Shown in pieces: positions 1 to 8,103 of a stretch of 11,381 nt of DNA (position 1 is the stretch's first letter; the number at the start of each line of letters is the position of its first letter). This DNA comes from Micrococcaceae bacterium UBA4005 (GTDB lineage Bacteria; Actinomycetota; Actinomycetes; Actinomycetales; Micrococcaceae): positions 1 through 11,381 of the forward strand of contig DGBL01000173.1 of assembly GCA_002384315.1 (NCBI GenBank). The letters run 5' to 3'. Below the pieces are notes generated by a model. That model saw only the letters and a program-made list of their open reading frames with translations. It did not search any database and was not told the DNA's origin. The position numbers and the translations under genes are program-made.

Positions 1-789
<789 letters not shown>

Positions 790-801
790 TTATCTGGTGA
801 A

Positions 802-1695
802 TCAGGATGCGTTCAGCGCATCAGCGCCGGCAACAATCTCCGAAAGCTCCTGCGTAATTTCCGCCTGGCGGGCGGTATTGCGCAGTCGCGTGTACTTCTT
901 GATCAAATCGGTCGCGTTATCGCCGGCGGACTTCATAGCCCGCTGGCGCGCAGCCAGTTCGCTTGCAGCTGACTGGAGCAAGGCCGCGAAAATCCGCGAC
1001 TCGATGTACCGCGGCAACAGCGCGTCAAGGACACGCTCCGGCTCCGGCTCATACTCATACAGCGGCAACAGATCGGATTCGTTTGCTGCTTCCTCCTCGA
1101 CGACCTCAAGCGGCAGAAGCCGAATCACGGCCGGCTCCTGGGTCACCATCGAACGGAAGCGCGTGTAAACCACGTGGATCTCGTCGACGCCGCCGTCGTC
1201 GTAGTCCGTTGCGAACTCCGCGAGCAGGGCCTTGCCCACCTCGCGGGCAGTTTCGAACTCAGGCGCGTCAGTGCCGCCGGTCCAGACCTGCTCAAACGAA
1301 CGACGCCGGAAGTCAAAGTACGCCTGGGCCTTGCGCCCGATCAGGAATGTCTTGACCTCCTTGCCCTCCTCATGGAGGAGCTCGAACAGAGCTTCGGCCT
1401 GTTTGAGCACGGTGGCCGAGTAAGACCCTGCAAGACCGCGATCGGAAGTCATCACCAACACTGCCGCACGCCGAACCTGCTCGGGTTCGGTGGTGAGCGG
1501 GTGGTCGATCTCCGACTGCGACGCAACTGCAGAAACGGCACGGGTGATCGCGTTGGCATACGGCAACGAGGACGCTACACGCGCCCGCGCCTTGCCAATG
1601 CGAGAAGTCGCGATCAGTTCCATCGCCTTGAAGATCTTGCGCATCGACGTCGTCGAATTGATCTTCTGGCGGTAGACCCGGATCTGGGCTCCCAT
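802..1695 (-). CDS. atpG: F1Fo ATP synthase gamma subunit
   Basis: This is the central stalk that rotates inside the alpha3beta3 ring and couples the c-ring to catalysis. It has 297 aa, within the usual range for actinobacteria. The N-terminal helix (1-55) carries the family pattern [30 protein letters not shown] at 83-92 and the C-terminal helix pattern (A)[31 protein letters not shown] at about 254-284 are hallmark gamma motifs. An acidic stretch ([10 protein letters not shown], 199-208) lies in the Rossmann-like peripheral domain, where actinobacterial gammas vary. The ATG at 1693-1695 has a good ribosome site (GAAAGGA, ending about 7 nt upstream). It follows atpA after a 97-nt gap containing a long stem-loop, and it precedes atpD. 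Confidence 0.98.
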   Translation of the reverse strand: MGAQIRVYRQKINSTTSMRKIFKAMELIATSRIGKARARVASSLPYANAITRAVSAVASQSEIDHPLTTEPEQVRRAAVLVMTSDRGLAGSYSATVLKQAEALFELLHEEGKEVKTFLIGRKAQAYFDFRRRSFEQVWTGGTDAPEFETAREVGKALLAEFATDYDDGGVDEIHVVYTRFRSMVTQEPAVIRLLPLEVVEEEAANESDLLPLYEYEPEPERVLDALLPRYIESRIFAALLQSAASELAARQRAMKSAGDNATDLIKKYTRLRNTARQAEITQELSEIVAGADALNAS

Positions 1696-1741
1696 ACTTG
1701 TCCTTTCCTTCGCTCCCGCACGGGGAACGACTAAGGCTGAA

Positions 1742-1791
1742 GGCCGGTGGTCCAGGCTGGACGCAATGCGTCAGCTCGGACCACCACGGCC
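1742..1791 (-). other. Long stem-loop in the atpA-atpG gap
   Basis: An interrupted inverted repeat starts one base after the atpA stop codon. From the outside in, GGCC (1742-1745) pairs with GGCC (1788-1791), with a 2-nt bulge at 1786-1787. GGTGGTCC (1746-1753) then pairs perfectly with GGACCACC (1778-1785). After a small mismatch, GCTG (1756-1759) pairs with CAGC (1772-1775), and ACGC (1761-1764) pairs with GCGT (1768-1771) around a 3-nt loop. In the atp mRNA this would be a stable hairpin. No U-run follows, so it does not look like an ordinary intrinsic terminator. A role in mRNA processing, stabilisation or partial attenuation before atpG is inference. Confidence 0.7.
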
Positions 1792-1792
1792 C

Positions 1793-3427
1793 CTAGCGCT
1801 TCTGCTTGACGATCTTTTCCTGGTCAACTTCCTCGCCGGCCAGGGCGTCGTACTCCTCATGCCCGGGGCCGACACCGTTCTTGCCTTCACCGAAGAAACC
1901 CTGCTTGAAGTCGATGATCAACTTCTTGAGTTCCTCGGCGGTGGAGTCTTCCATCACGTTCGTCTGGGCGAGCGTCGTCAGCACGGAGGCCTTGTGCCGC
2001 AGGTGCTCCAGGAACTGCTGTTCGAACTTCTTGATATCGGCGACCGGGACATCATCCAGGTAACCATTGGTGCCAGCCCAGATGGAGACGACCTGTTCCT
2101 CGACCGGCATCGGCGAGTACTGACCCTGCTTGAGCAGTTCCATCAGGCGCGCACCACGGGTGAGCTGCTGGCGGGATGCGGCATCCAGGTCAGAGGCGAA
2201 CATAGCGAACGCCTGCATGTCGCGGTACTGGGCCAGATCGAGCTTCAAGGTACCGGAGACCTTCTTCATCGACTTCACCTGGGCAGCGCCACCCACACGG
2301 GATACGGACACACCCACATCCACGGCGGGACGCTGGTTGGCGTTGAAGAGATCCGACTGCAGGAATATCTGCCCGTCAGTGATTGAAATGACGTTGGTCG
2401 GAATGTACGCCGAGACGTCGTTAGCCTTCGTCTCGATGAGCGGAAGTCCGGTCATCGAGCCTGCGCCAAGCTCGTCCGAGAGCTTCGCACAACGTTCCAG
2501 CAACCGGGAGTGCAAGTAGAAAACATCACCAGGGTAGGCTTCGCGTCCCGGCGGGCGGCGCAGCAGCAACGAGACCGCGCGGTAGGCTTCTGCCTGCTTG
2601 GAGAGATCGTCGAAAACGATCAGTACGTGCTTGCCGCCGTACATCCAGTGCTGCCCGATCGCCGAACCGGCATAGGGAGCCAGGTACTTGAAGCCGGCAG
2701 GGTCCGATGCCGGGGAGGCAACGATCGTCGTGTACTCCAGGGCGCCCTTGTCCTCGAGGGTCTGACGCACAGCCGCGATGGTCGAGGCTTTCTGTCCAAT
2801 GGCAACGTAGATGCAGCGGACCTGCTTGTTGACGTCGCCGGACTCCCAGTTCGCCTTCTGGTTGATGATCGTGTCGATGGCGATGGCGGACTTTCCGGTC
2901 TGCCGGTCACCGATGATCAGCTGGCGCTGGCCACGGCCGATAGGAATCATCGCATCGATGGCCTTCAACCCGGTCTGCATCGGCTCATGAACCGACTTGC
3001 GCTGGGTCACGCCCGGGGCCTGGAGTTCCAGTGCCCGGCGCGCTTCGGCCTTGATCGGACCGAGATCGTCGATGGGCTCGCCCAATGGGTCCACCACGCG
3101 GCCGAGGAAGGCGTCGCCAACCGGAACGGAGAGAACCTCGCCCGTTCGGTGTACTTCCTGGCCTTCCTCGATTCCGGTGTAGTCGCCCAGGACAACCACG
3201 CCGATTTCACGGGTGTCAAGGTTCTGGGCAAGTCCCAAGGTGCCGTCCTCGAACCGGATCAGCTCGTTGGCCATGACTGAAGGAAGGCCTTCAACCTTGG
3301 CAATGCCGTCGCTGGCGGTGGTCACGCGGCCAACTTCGACACGCTCCGCATTTCCGGGTTCGTAGGACGCCGCAAACTCGTTCAACGCATTACGGACATC
3401 TTCGGCGTTGATGGTCAATTCGGCCAT
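1793..3427 (-). CDS. atpA: F1Fo ATP synthase alpha subunit
   Basis: This is the non-catalytic nucleotide-binding subunit of F1, with 544 aa. The beta-barrel domain is at about 25-95. The P-loop GDRQTGKS is at 173-180, with Ser in the last place where Thr is usual (both fit the Walker A rule). Walker B VLIVFDD is at 268-274, and SVSRVGG at 374-380 holds the arginine finger Arg377. After the conserved FFGEG (511-515) there is a charged tail of about 29 residues ending [10 protein letters not shown], an actinobacterial-type extension. The open frame runs back to a TTG at 3475, but I chose the ATG at 3425-3427. It gives the family N-terminus [15 protein letters not shown] and has AGGGA 6 nt upstream, with AGGAGAG just before that. 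It follows atpH after a 95-nt gap. Confidence 0.98.
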   Translation of the reverse strand: MAELTINAEDVRNALNEFAASYEPGNAERVEVGRVTTASDGIAKVEGLPSVMANELIRFEDGTLGLAQNLDTREIGVVVLGDYTGIEEGQEVHRTGEVLSVPVGDAFLGRVVDPLGEPIDDLGPIKAEARRALELQAPGVTQRKSVHEPMQTGLKAIDAMIPIGRGQRQLIIGDRQTGKSAIAIDTIINQKANWESGDVNKQVRCIYVAIGQKASTIAAVRQTLEDKGALEYTTIVASPASDPAGFKYLAPYAGSAIGQHWMYGGKHVLIVFDDLSKQAEAYRAVSLLLRRPPGREAYPGDVFYLHSRLLERCAKLSDELGAGSMTGLPLIETKANDVSAYIPTNVISITDGQIFLQSDLFNANQRPAVDVGVSVSRVGGAAQVKSMKKVSGTLKLDLAQYRDMQAFAMFASDLDAASRQQLTRGARLMELLKQGQYSPMPVEEQVVSIWAGTNGYLDDVPVADIKKFEQQFLEHLRHKASVLTTLAQTNVMEDSTAEELKKLIIDFKQGFFGEGKNGVGPGHEEYDALAGEEVDQEKIVKQKR

Positions 3428-3433
3428 CTGCAG

Positions 3434-3446
3434 TCCCTGCTCTCCT
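3434..3446 (-). promoter_or_regulatory. Ribosome binding site that fixes the atpA start
   Basis: On the minus strand two purine blocks, AGGAGAG (3440-3446) and AGGGA (3434-3438), precede the ATG at 3427. The nearer one has a 6-nt spacer. The upstream in-frame TTG at 3475 lacks a comparable site, which supports the shorter protein. Confidence 0.75.
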
Positions 3447-3508
3447 GTGTTGCGATTGCCTCCGTTGGAAGACAACCTGTGTGTGATTCAGTCTGTTGGT
3501 GCATCGAA

Positions 3509-3523
3509 GGCGCGCGGGGCGCC
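3509..3523 (-). other. Short GC hairpin at the atpH stop
   Basis: GGCGC (3509-3513) and GCGCC (3519-3523) can pair around a 5-nt loop. The repeat touches the atpH stop codon (3523-3525) at the start of the 95-nt atpH-atpA gap. It is short, and such palindromes arise by chance in GC-rich DNA. I list it because similar structures sit at other gaps of this operon. Confidence 0.35.
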
Positions 3524-4337
3524 TATCCCGCCATCTTTCGGCGGAGGTCGGACAACCGGGTGGCGACTGTGGAGTCAACCATTTCGTCGCCCACACTCAC
3601 GCGAACGCCTCCGATCAGGGAGGGTTCGACGCTGACGTTTACATTCAGTTCGCGGCCATAGAGACGGTTCAGGGATGCAACAAGCCGGGTGTGCTGCGCA
3701 TCAGTCAGCGGACGGGTAACGCTGACGTTGGCGATCCACCGCTGCTGGCGCGCTGCCACCAACTCCACGAACCGCTGCACCAGTGCTGCTGGCTTAATTC
3801 CCCGGGGGGAAAGCACCGCCTGGCGGATCAGCGCTGCGGCTACCTCGCCAGCCTGGGGAACCAGTTTCAGTGCCAGAGCGGTTTTGGCCTCCGGGCTTGC
3901 CTGGCTCTCGCTCAAGGCGCGCTGCAGATCGTGATTCGATCCGACCACGCCAATGAAGGAGAACAATTCGCTCTCGAGCTGGTCAAGGCCGGTGGCTCCT
4001 GCTGCGCTGTTTTCCGCAACTGAGATCGCCGCCGTGGCTGCCAGGACCTCGAGAGCATCCCCGATATCCCGCGCGTTGGCCCACCGCTGGGCGGCAAGTT
4101 CCCGAAAGACCAGCACAGCATCCGCCGAGACTTTGCCTGAAACTAGACCGTCCACGAGGGAGCCCTTGGCCTCCGCTGACCGCGAGGGATCAGTCAGAGC
4201 CCGGCGCAGGCCCGCGTTGCCATCGAGCAATGCGAGGATCGCAAACAGGTCTTCAGCGAGGGTGAGGTCCGCCCCTGCCAGATGTGTCTCCAGCTCAGCG
4301 CGTACCGTTGCCAGGGACTGGCTTGATACACCGGCCA

Positions 4338-4338
<1 letters not shown>
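3523..4338 (-). CDS. atpH: F1Fo ATP synthase delta subunit, long actinobacterial form
   Basis: Delta (OSCP-like) joins the top of F1 to the b-subunit stalk. This protein has 271 aa, against about 177 in E. coli. The extra length appears to be a second helical N-terminal domain. Residues 28-100 and 122-196 resemble each other, with LRRALTDPSRSAEAK in the first and LQRALSESQASPEAK in the second at matching places. The C-terminal beta domain (about 200-271) holds the delta signature PSLIGGVRVSVGDEMVDSTV (239-258). The ATG at 4336-4338 overlaps the atpF stop by one base (TAATG), so translation is probably coupled. Unlike mycobacteria, where b and delta are fused in one chain, the two are separate genes here. 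The identity is secure. Confidence 0.97.
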
Positions 4339-4898
<560 letters not shown>

Positions 4899-4945
4899 TC
4901 ACCCGTCTTTCTACAACTAATCTTCGGATCTTCCGCCACTGTTCC

Positions 4946-5149
4946 CTAGAGAACGAAGGCGAAGACCAGACCCAGGATGGCGAGAGCTTCGGTGAGCGCC
5001 AGGCCCAGGAAGGCGATTGGCTGGAGTACACGCTGCGCCTCAGGCTGACGAGCGACGCCGTTGATGTACGCGGCGAAGACGAGGCCTACACCGATTCCAC
5101 CGCCGATTGCGGAGAGACCGTAACCTACGAGGTTGAGATTGCCTTCCAT
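4946..5149 (-). CDS. atpE: F1Fo ATP synthase c subunit
   Basis: This is the proton-carrying rotor subunit, 67 aa, forming a two-helix hairpin. Helix 1 contains the glycine-rich packing motif (GGGIGVG, 16-22), the polar loop is ARQPEAQ (33-39), and helix 2 carries the ion-binding Glu54 in LALTEALAI. The residue after Glu54 is Ala and no Gln sits in the helix 1 partner position, so it lacks the usual sodium ligands. A proton-coupled enzyme is the natural reading. It is shorter than the 81-aa mycobacterial protein and lacks its N-terminal and C-terminal extensions. The ATG at 5147-5149 has AAAGGAA about 4 nt upstream in an AU-rich, apparently unstructured leader. That fits the high translation this multicopy subunit needs. 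Confidence 0.97.
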   Translation of the reverse strand: MEGNLNLVGYGLSAIGGGIGVGLVFAAYINGVARQPEAQRVLQPIAFLGLALTEALAILGLVFAFVL

Positions 5150-5165
5150 TTTATTCCTTTCAAGA

Positions 5166-5182
5166 TGCCGCTCGAGGCGGCA
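5166..5182 (-). other. Hairpin just upstream of the atpE ribosome site
   Basis: TGCCGC (5166-5171) and GCGGCA (5177-5182) form a perfect 6-bp stem with a 5-nt loop in the atpB-atpE gap. It ends 16 nt before the atpE start, leaving the AU-rich ribosome site free. A role in exposing that site or in stopping 3' decay is inference. Confidence 0.5.
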
Positions 5183-5197
5183 GGTTGTTTGGGATCA

Positions 5198-5210
5198 TCC
5201 CCGACGGGGA
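5198..5210 (-). other. Second hairpin in the atpB-atpE gap
   Basis: TCCCC (5198-5202) and GGGGA (5206-5210) can form a 5-bp stem with a 3-nt loop, 15 nt from the first hairpin in this 80-nt gap. It is short but GC-rich. No U-run follows on the minus strand, so it is not a convincing terminator. Confidence 0.4.
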
Positions 5211-5230
5211 AGTCTTTTGTAGTGGTGAAA

Positions 5231-6052
5231 TCAGTGGGCGTCGGCGTTGAGGGCGCCTTCGATGTAGATAGCGGCGAGCAGCGTAAAAACGTAAGCCTGC
5301 AGCACCATAATCAGCGCTTCGAGCATGTACATTGCCAACGCGCCGACGAGGACCAGGAGGCTGGTTCCCTGCAGCAGGAAATTCTCGCTCATCACCATGA
5401 ACTCGATGGCGCTTCCGGCAAGCATCACGATCAGGTGGCCTGCAAGCATCGTGGCGAAAAGTCGAAGCGAGTGCGTAACCGGCCGTACCAGAAAGTTCGA
5501 GATGATCTCGATGGGTACCACGAGCGGCATGATGTACCAGGGAACCCCTGAGGGCACGACTGCCAGCTTGAAGTACTTCAACCCGTGCTTCTGCAGGCCG
5601 ATGCCAACCCAGAGAATATAGAACATCGCCGCGATCGCATAGGCGCTTCCCGGGTGGGAAAAGCTTGGCAGCTGCAGTCCGGGCACTGCACCGAACAGGT
5701 TATTCACCAGAATCAAGAAGAATGCGGTGAACAGCCACGGAACATACTTCAGGAAGTTCTTCCCGCCGATGATGTCCTTGCCAATGGAGTTGCGCACGAA
5801 GCCATACGCCATCTCGCCGGCAAACTGAAACTTGCCCGGAACGAGCTGGCCTTTGCGGGATGCGACGAGGAAGAAGCTGGCAATGAGGACGACCGAGAGG
5901 ATGATCATCAGCATCTGCTTGCCGAATCCACCCTCGAACCAGATGCCGTACTCACCGCCGAAGGGAAAGATGTCCGGGTAGTGGGTGTCCGAAATGGTGG
6001 GGGCAACAAAGCCTTCATCCGGAGTTGCGGCCGGGAGCGCAAGCGCGATCAA
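5231..6052 (-). CDS. atpB: F1Fo ATP synthase a subunit (TTG start)
   Basis: This is the membrane stator that forms the two proton half-channels beside the c-ring, with 273 aa. Hydrophobic segments lie at about 46-64, 102-125, 136-153, 171-187, 198-218 and 229-265. The signature SLRLFATMLAGH (195-206) holds the essential Arg197, equivalent to E. coli Arg210. The C-terminal LQAYVFTLLAAIYIEGAL (251-268) is also typical. The only suitable start is TTG at 6050-6052, giving MIALALPAAT, which matches related proteins. An AGAGGA ribosome site lies upstream. The ATG 25 nt farther upstream is in another frame. The gene follows the AtpZ-like gene after an 85-nt gap with hairpins, and it precedes atpE. 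Confidence 0.96.
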   Translation of the reverse strand: MIALALPAATPDEGFVAPTISDTHYPDIFPFGGEYGIWFEGGFGKQMLMIILSVVLIASFFLVASRKGQLVPGKFQFAGEMAYGFVRNSIGKDIIGGKNFLKYVPWLFTAFFLILVNNLFGAVPGLQLPSFSHPGSAYAIAAMFYILWVGIGLQKHGLKYFKLAVVPSGVPWYIMPLVVPIEIISNFLVRPVTHSLRLFATMLAGHLIVMLAGSAIEFMVMSENFLLQGTSLLVLVGALAMYMLEALIMVLQAYVFTLLAAIYIEGALNADAH

Positions 6053-6056
6053 CGCG

Positions 6057-6064
6057 TTTCCTCT
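6057..6064 (-). promoter_or_regulatory. Ribosome binding site for the TTG start of atpB
   Basis: Minus-strand AGAGGAAA lies just upstream of TTG at 6050-6052, with a spacer of about 6 nt after AGGA. It decides the start, because no in-frame ATG or GTG with a ribosome site is near. Confidence 0.75.
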
Positions 6065-6069
6065 CTGCA

Positions 6070-6118
6070 GTGTCCATCGTTGGGCAAATACTCACCGGAC
6101 ACAGTACGACTGTTCCGG
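6070..6118 (-). promoter_or_regulatory. Two mutually exclusive hairpins in the atpB leader
   Basis: Hairpin A pairs CCGGA (6095-6099) with TCCGG (6114-6118), and ACAGT (6101-6105) with ACTGT (6109-6113), around a 3-nt loop. Its only flaw is a bulged base at 6100, so it has 10 base pairs. Hairpin B pairs GTGTCC (6070-6075) with GGACAC (6097-6102). Both need bases 6097-6102, so they cannot form together. In transcription order A comes first, then B, then the atpB ribosome site at 6057-6064. No U-run follows A. The layout resembles an attenuator or a processing site, but that role is inferred. Confidence 0.5.
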
Positions 6119-6137
6119 CTCATCAAGTTGTGTGGTA

Positions 6138-6446
6138 TCACCGGTTCGCCCCGTCAGGGGGCTCCTCGCGCTCCGCAGGCACATGGCTTGGGGTAGAGGG
6201 GTGAGAACTGGTGAGATTGTGCATATGGGATAGATAAAACCCCCCCGCTGCACCTGACAGCCCTCCTACGAGCACCAGCCATCGTGTTCCCAGGAGATTG
6301 TCCAGCCCCCAGCCTATCAAACTCCACACCAGGATCCCGCCAATGATGTAGCTGAAGACCGCGATGCCGCCGTTATATCCACCATCACTGTAGCGCCCGG
6401 CGTCGTGCCCAGCGCTATCGCGCTGCGGGGGTTTGCGTGCACTCAT
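6138..6446 (-). CDS. Small membrane protein, AtpZ/AtpI family (atpZ-like)
   Basis: This is a 102-aa protein with two membrane helices (about 27-47 and 54-73). They are joined by the short charged turn WGLDNLLGTRW (46-56), which resembles the AtpZ/AtpI family (Pfam ATPase_gene1). A polar head with many charged residues (1-25) and a proline-rich tail (78-102) flank the helices. Proteins of this family are encoded at the front of many atp operons and are thought to help c-ring assembly or ion supply. That role is family knowledge and is not shown here. The ATG at 6444-6446 overlaps the atpI stop by 4 nt (ATGA), with GGTGA 5 nt upstream. The operon position supports the call more strongly than the sequence does. 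Confidence 0.75.
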   Translation of the reverse strand: MSARKPPQRDSAGHDAGRYSDGGYNGGIAVFSYIIGGILVWSLIGWGLDNLLGTRWLVLVGGLSGAAGGFYLSHMHNLTSSHPSTPSHVPAEREEPPDGANR

Positions 6447-6913
6447 GGGTTCACCGCTGGTTCGTCAAAGAGAAGGCGGCGTTGCCGTGCGAAAACTATC
6501 ACTTCGACTACCTGCCACACCACTACAGCCACCACGGCGGCTGAAAAGAACCAGGTTCGTTCAAGCCACGCTGGAGCTCCGAAGAAGAACAGGACGACGG
6601 CGAAACCGACCACTTTTATTGCGTAAGTGACAACGAACAGCCCGAGCGCCCCGGACGGATTGGTTCGCCCCAGCGCATGGCCGATGATGAGGCTGATGCC
6701 GAAGAAGAGCACGACCAGTCCCGTGCCGAAAAGTACGCTCAGAGCTGCCGCGGGGCCGCCCGCCAACGCTCCAACCGCTGCCAGGCATAGCGCCACCAGA
6801 CCGGTCCCGGCCAGGCAACGCAGGAGTATGCGCAACCAGGGCGACTCAGTGGGCGAAGATGCGACGACTAACCCGTCGGCCTCCCCCGCTGTACTTGGTC
6901 CTTGCGCAGTCAC
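6443..6913 (-). CDS. atpI: ATP synthase protein I (AtpI-like membrane protein)
   Basis: This is a 156-aa protein with four predicted membrane helices (about 28-50, 54-80, 88-112 and 121-142), a polar N-terminus and a short basic/acidic tail. The layout, the place directly ahead of the atp genes, and the motif TYAIKVVGFAVVLFF (96-110, with a Lys inside helix 3) match AtpI-like proteins. Examples are the one before atpB in mycobacteria (Rv1303) and other actinobacteria. AtpI is believed to help c-ring assembly or membrane insertion and is usually not essential. The start is GTG at 6911-6913, with only a weak ribosome site (CGGAC). This is the first gene of the atp operon in this window, 158 nt after the glycan transferase gene. 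Confidence 0.8.
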   Translation of the reverse strand: MTAQGPSTAGEADGLVVASSPTESPWLRILLRCLAGTGLVALCLAAVGALAGGPAAALSVLFGTGLVVLFFGISLIIGHALGRTNPSGALGLFVVTYAIKVVGFAVVLFFFGAPAWLERTWFFSAAVVAVVVWQVVEVIVFARQRRLLFDEPAVNP

Positions 6914-7071
6914 TTCACAGTCCGTTCACGGGTCGATTCAGCGGCAGCTGGAAGGATTCCATACTTTCCACCGCGCAGCCATTGATGCGTTCGACATTGT
7001 GGCGATGTGCCGCGGCGTCCAATTGAAATTCTACAACAGATAGAAATAGGGCGGTGACGTTACCGTCGGGG
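6914..7071 (-). promoter_or_regulatory. Intergenic region with possible atp operon promoter
   Basis: This 158-nt gap separates the sugar-phosphate transferase stop from atpI and is the obvious place for the atp promoter. The best -10 candidate on the minus strand is TAGAAT (7028-7033), inside the inverted repeat TTCTA (7029-7033) / TAGAA (7041-7045). I find no good -35 box at the right spacing. An imperfect 14-bp palindrome lies at 7052-7065, close to the end of the upstream gene, and could be an operator or a poor terminator. Read-through from the glycan genes into atpI is equally possible. Confidence 0.3.
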
Positions 7072-8103
7072 TCAGCTTCCGCGGATTCGTCCAGTGCTGC
7101 GCGGTCCTGTGCGCACGCGCAGGAACCTTGGCGAATAAAGATATGCCACCACGGTCAGTGCCGCGACCAGCGATCCGCCGACGGCGTAGGTGGGGCTTTG
7201 CGCCGTTGCCACCACGAATCCAGCCAGTCCGGTCACTGCGGAGCAGCAGGTCACCAGCAGGGCCACCTGCACATGGCTGAGCCCATTGACTGTCAACTGC
7301 TGGTAGACGTGTTCGCGGTGGGACGCATAGAAACGTTCGCCCCGCCGGATCCTCCGTAAGAACGTGGTGAAAGTATCCGCGAGGTAGATCAGTACTGGCG
7401 AGAGCAGATACTCCAGATAGACGCCCGCCAATAATCCGGTGACCGCCATTGCGGCAATGCTGGCTCCGAGCAGATAACTGCCTACGTCGCCGAGGAAAAC
7501 GACGCCGCGGCCGAGGTTCCAGGGGAGGAAACCTGCAAATGCGGCCGCAACCACGATGCCTGCGACCGTGAGCCACCATTGCTCGCTCAGCACTCCGGCG
7601 ACGGCATAGAAGGATCCGACCAAAACCCCGTGCATTCCGGAAATTCCGTTGATTCCGTCCATGAAGTTAGCCACATTGATGTAGATCGCGATGGCGAAAG
7701 CGCCGATCGGAACCCACCAGTAGCTCTGGTCGATGGTCCAGGCAAGGATGGAGGTTCCTGCCACTCCGAGCGCAAGTTGCGCCCCCGCCCTGGCCTTGAT
7801 CGAGAGGCCGCGGAAGTCTTCAATCCACCCGAGGACGGAAGCTGCGATGATGACTGCCAGGATGGTCAGGACCAGGGAGCGGTCCACCGGGACGAGTCCG
7901 GTAAGGAGAGAGAAGGCCAGCGCCAGCCCCACGCCGCCGGAGACGGCCAGCCCCATCCCGCGGATGACCACTCCGGTGTGGGATGAGCGGTCACTGGGAA
8001 TATCAACCACACCCCAGCGGAACAGCAGCGGTTTGACCACGACGGGTAGTGCGACGCTCACGCCGAAGGCGATCGCTCCGGCTGCGATCAACAGCGCAAT
8101 CAC
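7072..8103 (-). CDS. Polyprenyl-phosphate sugar-1-phosphate transferase (WbpL/WecA-type, MraY superfamily)
   Basis: This is a 343-aa polytopic membrane protein that should move a HexNAc-type sugar-1-phosphate from a UDP sugar to undecaprenyl phosphate, the first step of a surface glycan. The motifs in order are DIPSDRSSHT (34-43), WIEDFRGLS (93-101, the DD motif with Glu first), NFMDGINGI (146-154), GDVGS (205-209) and the basic SHREHVYQQL (261-270). The last motif resembles WbpL/WbcO proteins more than the HLHHRLL of mycobacterial Rfe. I chose GTG at 8101-8103. It overlaps the upstream stop as GTGA and has ACGGAG 7 nt upstream. A longer frame to 8202 would overlap the previous gene by about 100 nt with no benefit. 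The exact sugar is unknown. Confidence 0.88.
   Translation of the reverse strand: MIALLIAAGAIAFGVSVALPVVVKPLLFRWGVVDIPSDRSSHTGVVIRGMGLAVSGGVGLALAFSLLTGLVPVDRSLVLTILAVIIAASVLGWIEDFRGLSIKARAGAQLALGVAGTSILAWTIDQSYWWVPIGAFAIAIYINVANFMDGINGISGMHGVLVGSFYAVAGVLSEQWWLTVAGIVVAAAFAGFLPWNLGRGVVFLGDVGSYLLGASIAAMAVTGLLAGVYLEYLLSPVLIYLADTFTTFLRRIRRGERFYASHREHVYQQLTVNGLSHVQVALLVTCCSAVTGLAGFVVATAQSPTYAVGGSLVAALTVVAYLYSPRFLRVRTGPRSTGRIRGS

Noticed and set aside
1742..1791. Reading the atpA-atpG hairpin as a normal intrinsic terminator
   Set aside because: No U-run follows on the minus strand, and atpG and atpD must be transcribed from the same operon.
1766..3280. Long plus-strand open frames opposite atpA (206 and 256 codons)
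   Set aside because: They lie wholly antisense to a clear atpA, show no recognisable domain, and are what GC-rich codon bias produces on the opposite strand.
7052..7065. Terminator after the sugar-phosphate transferase
   Set aside because: The imperfect palindrome leaves almost no loop and is followed only by a mixed pyrimidine stretch, so I kept it only as a note in the intergenic entry.
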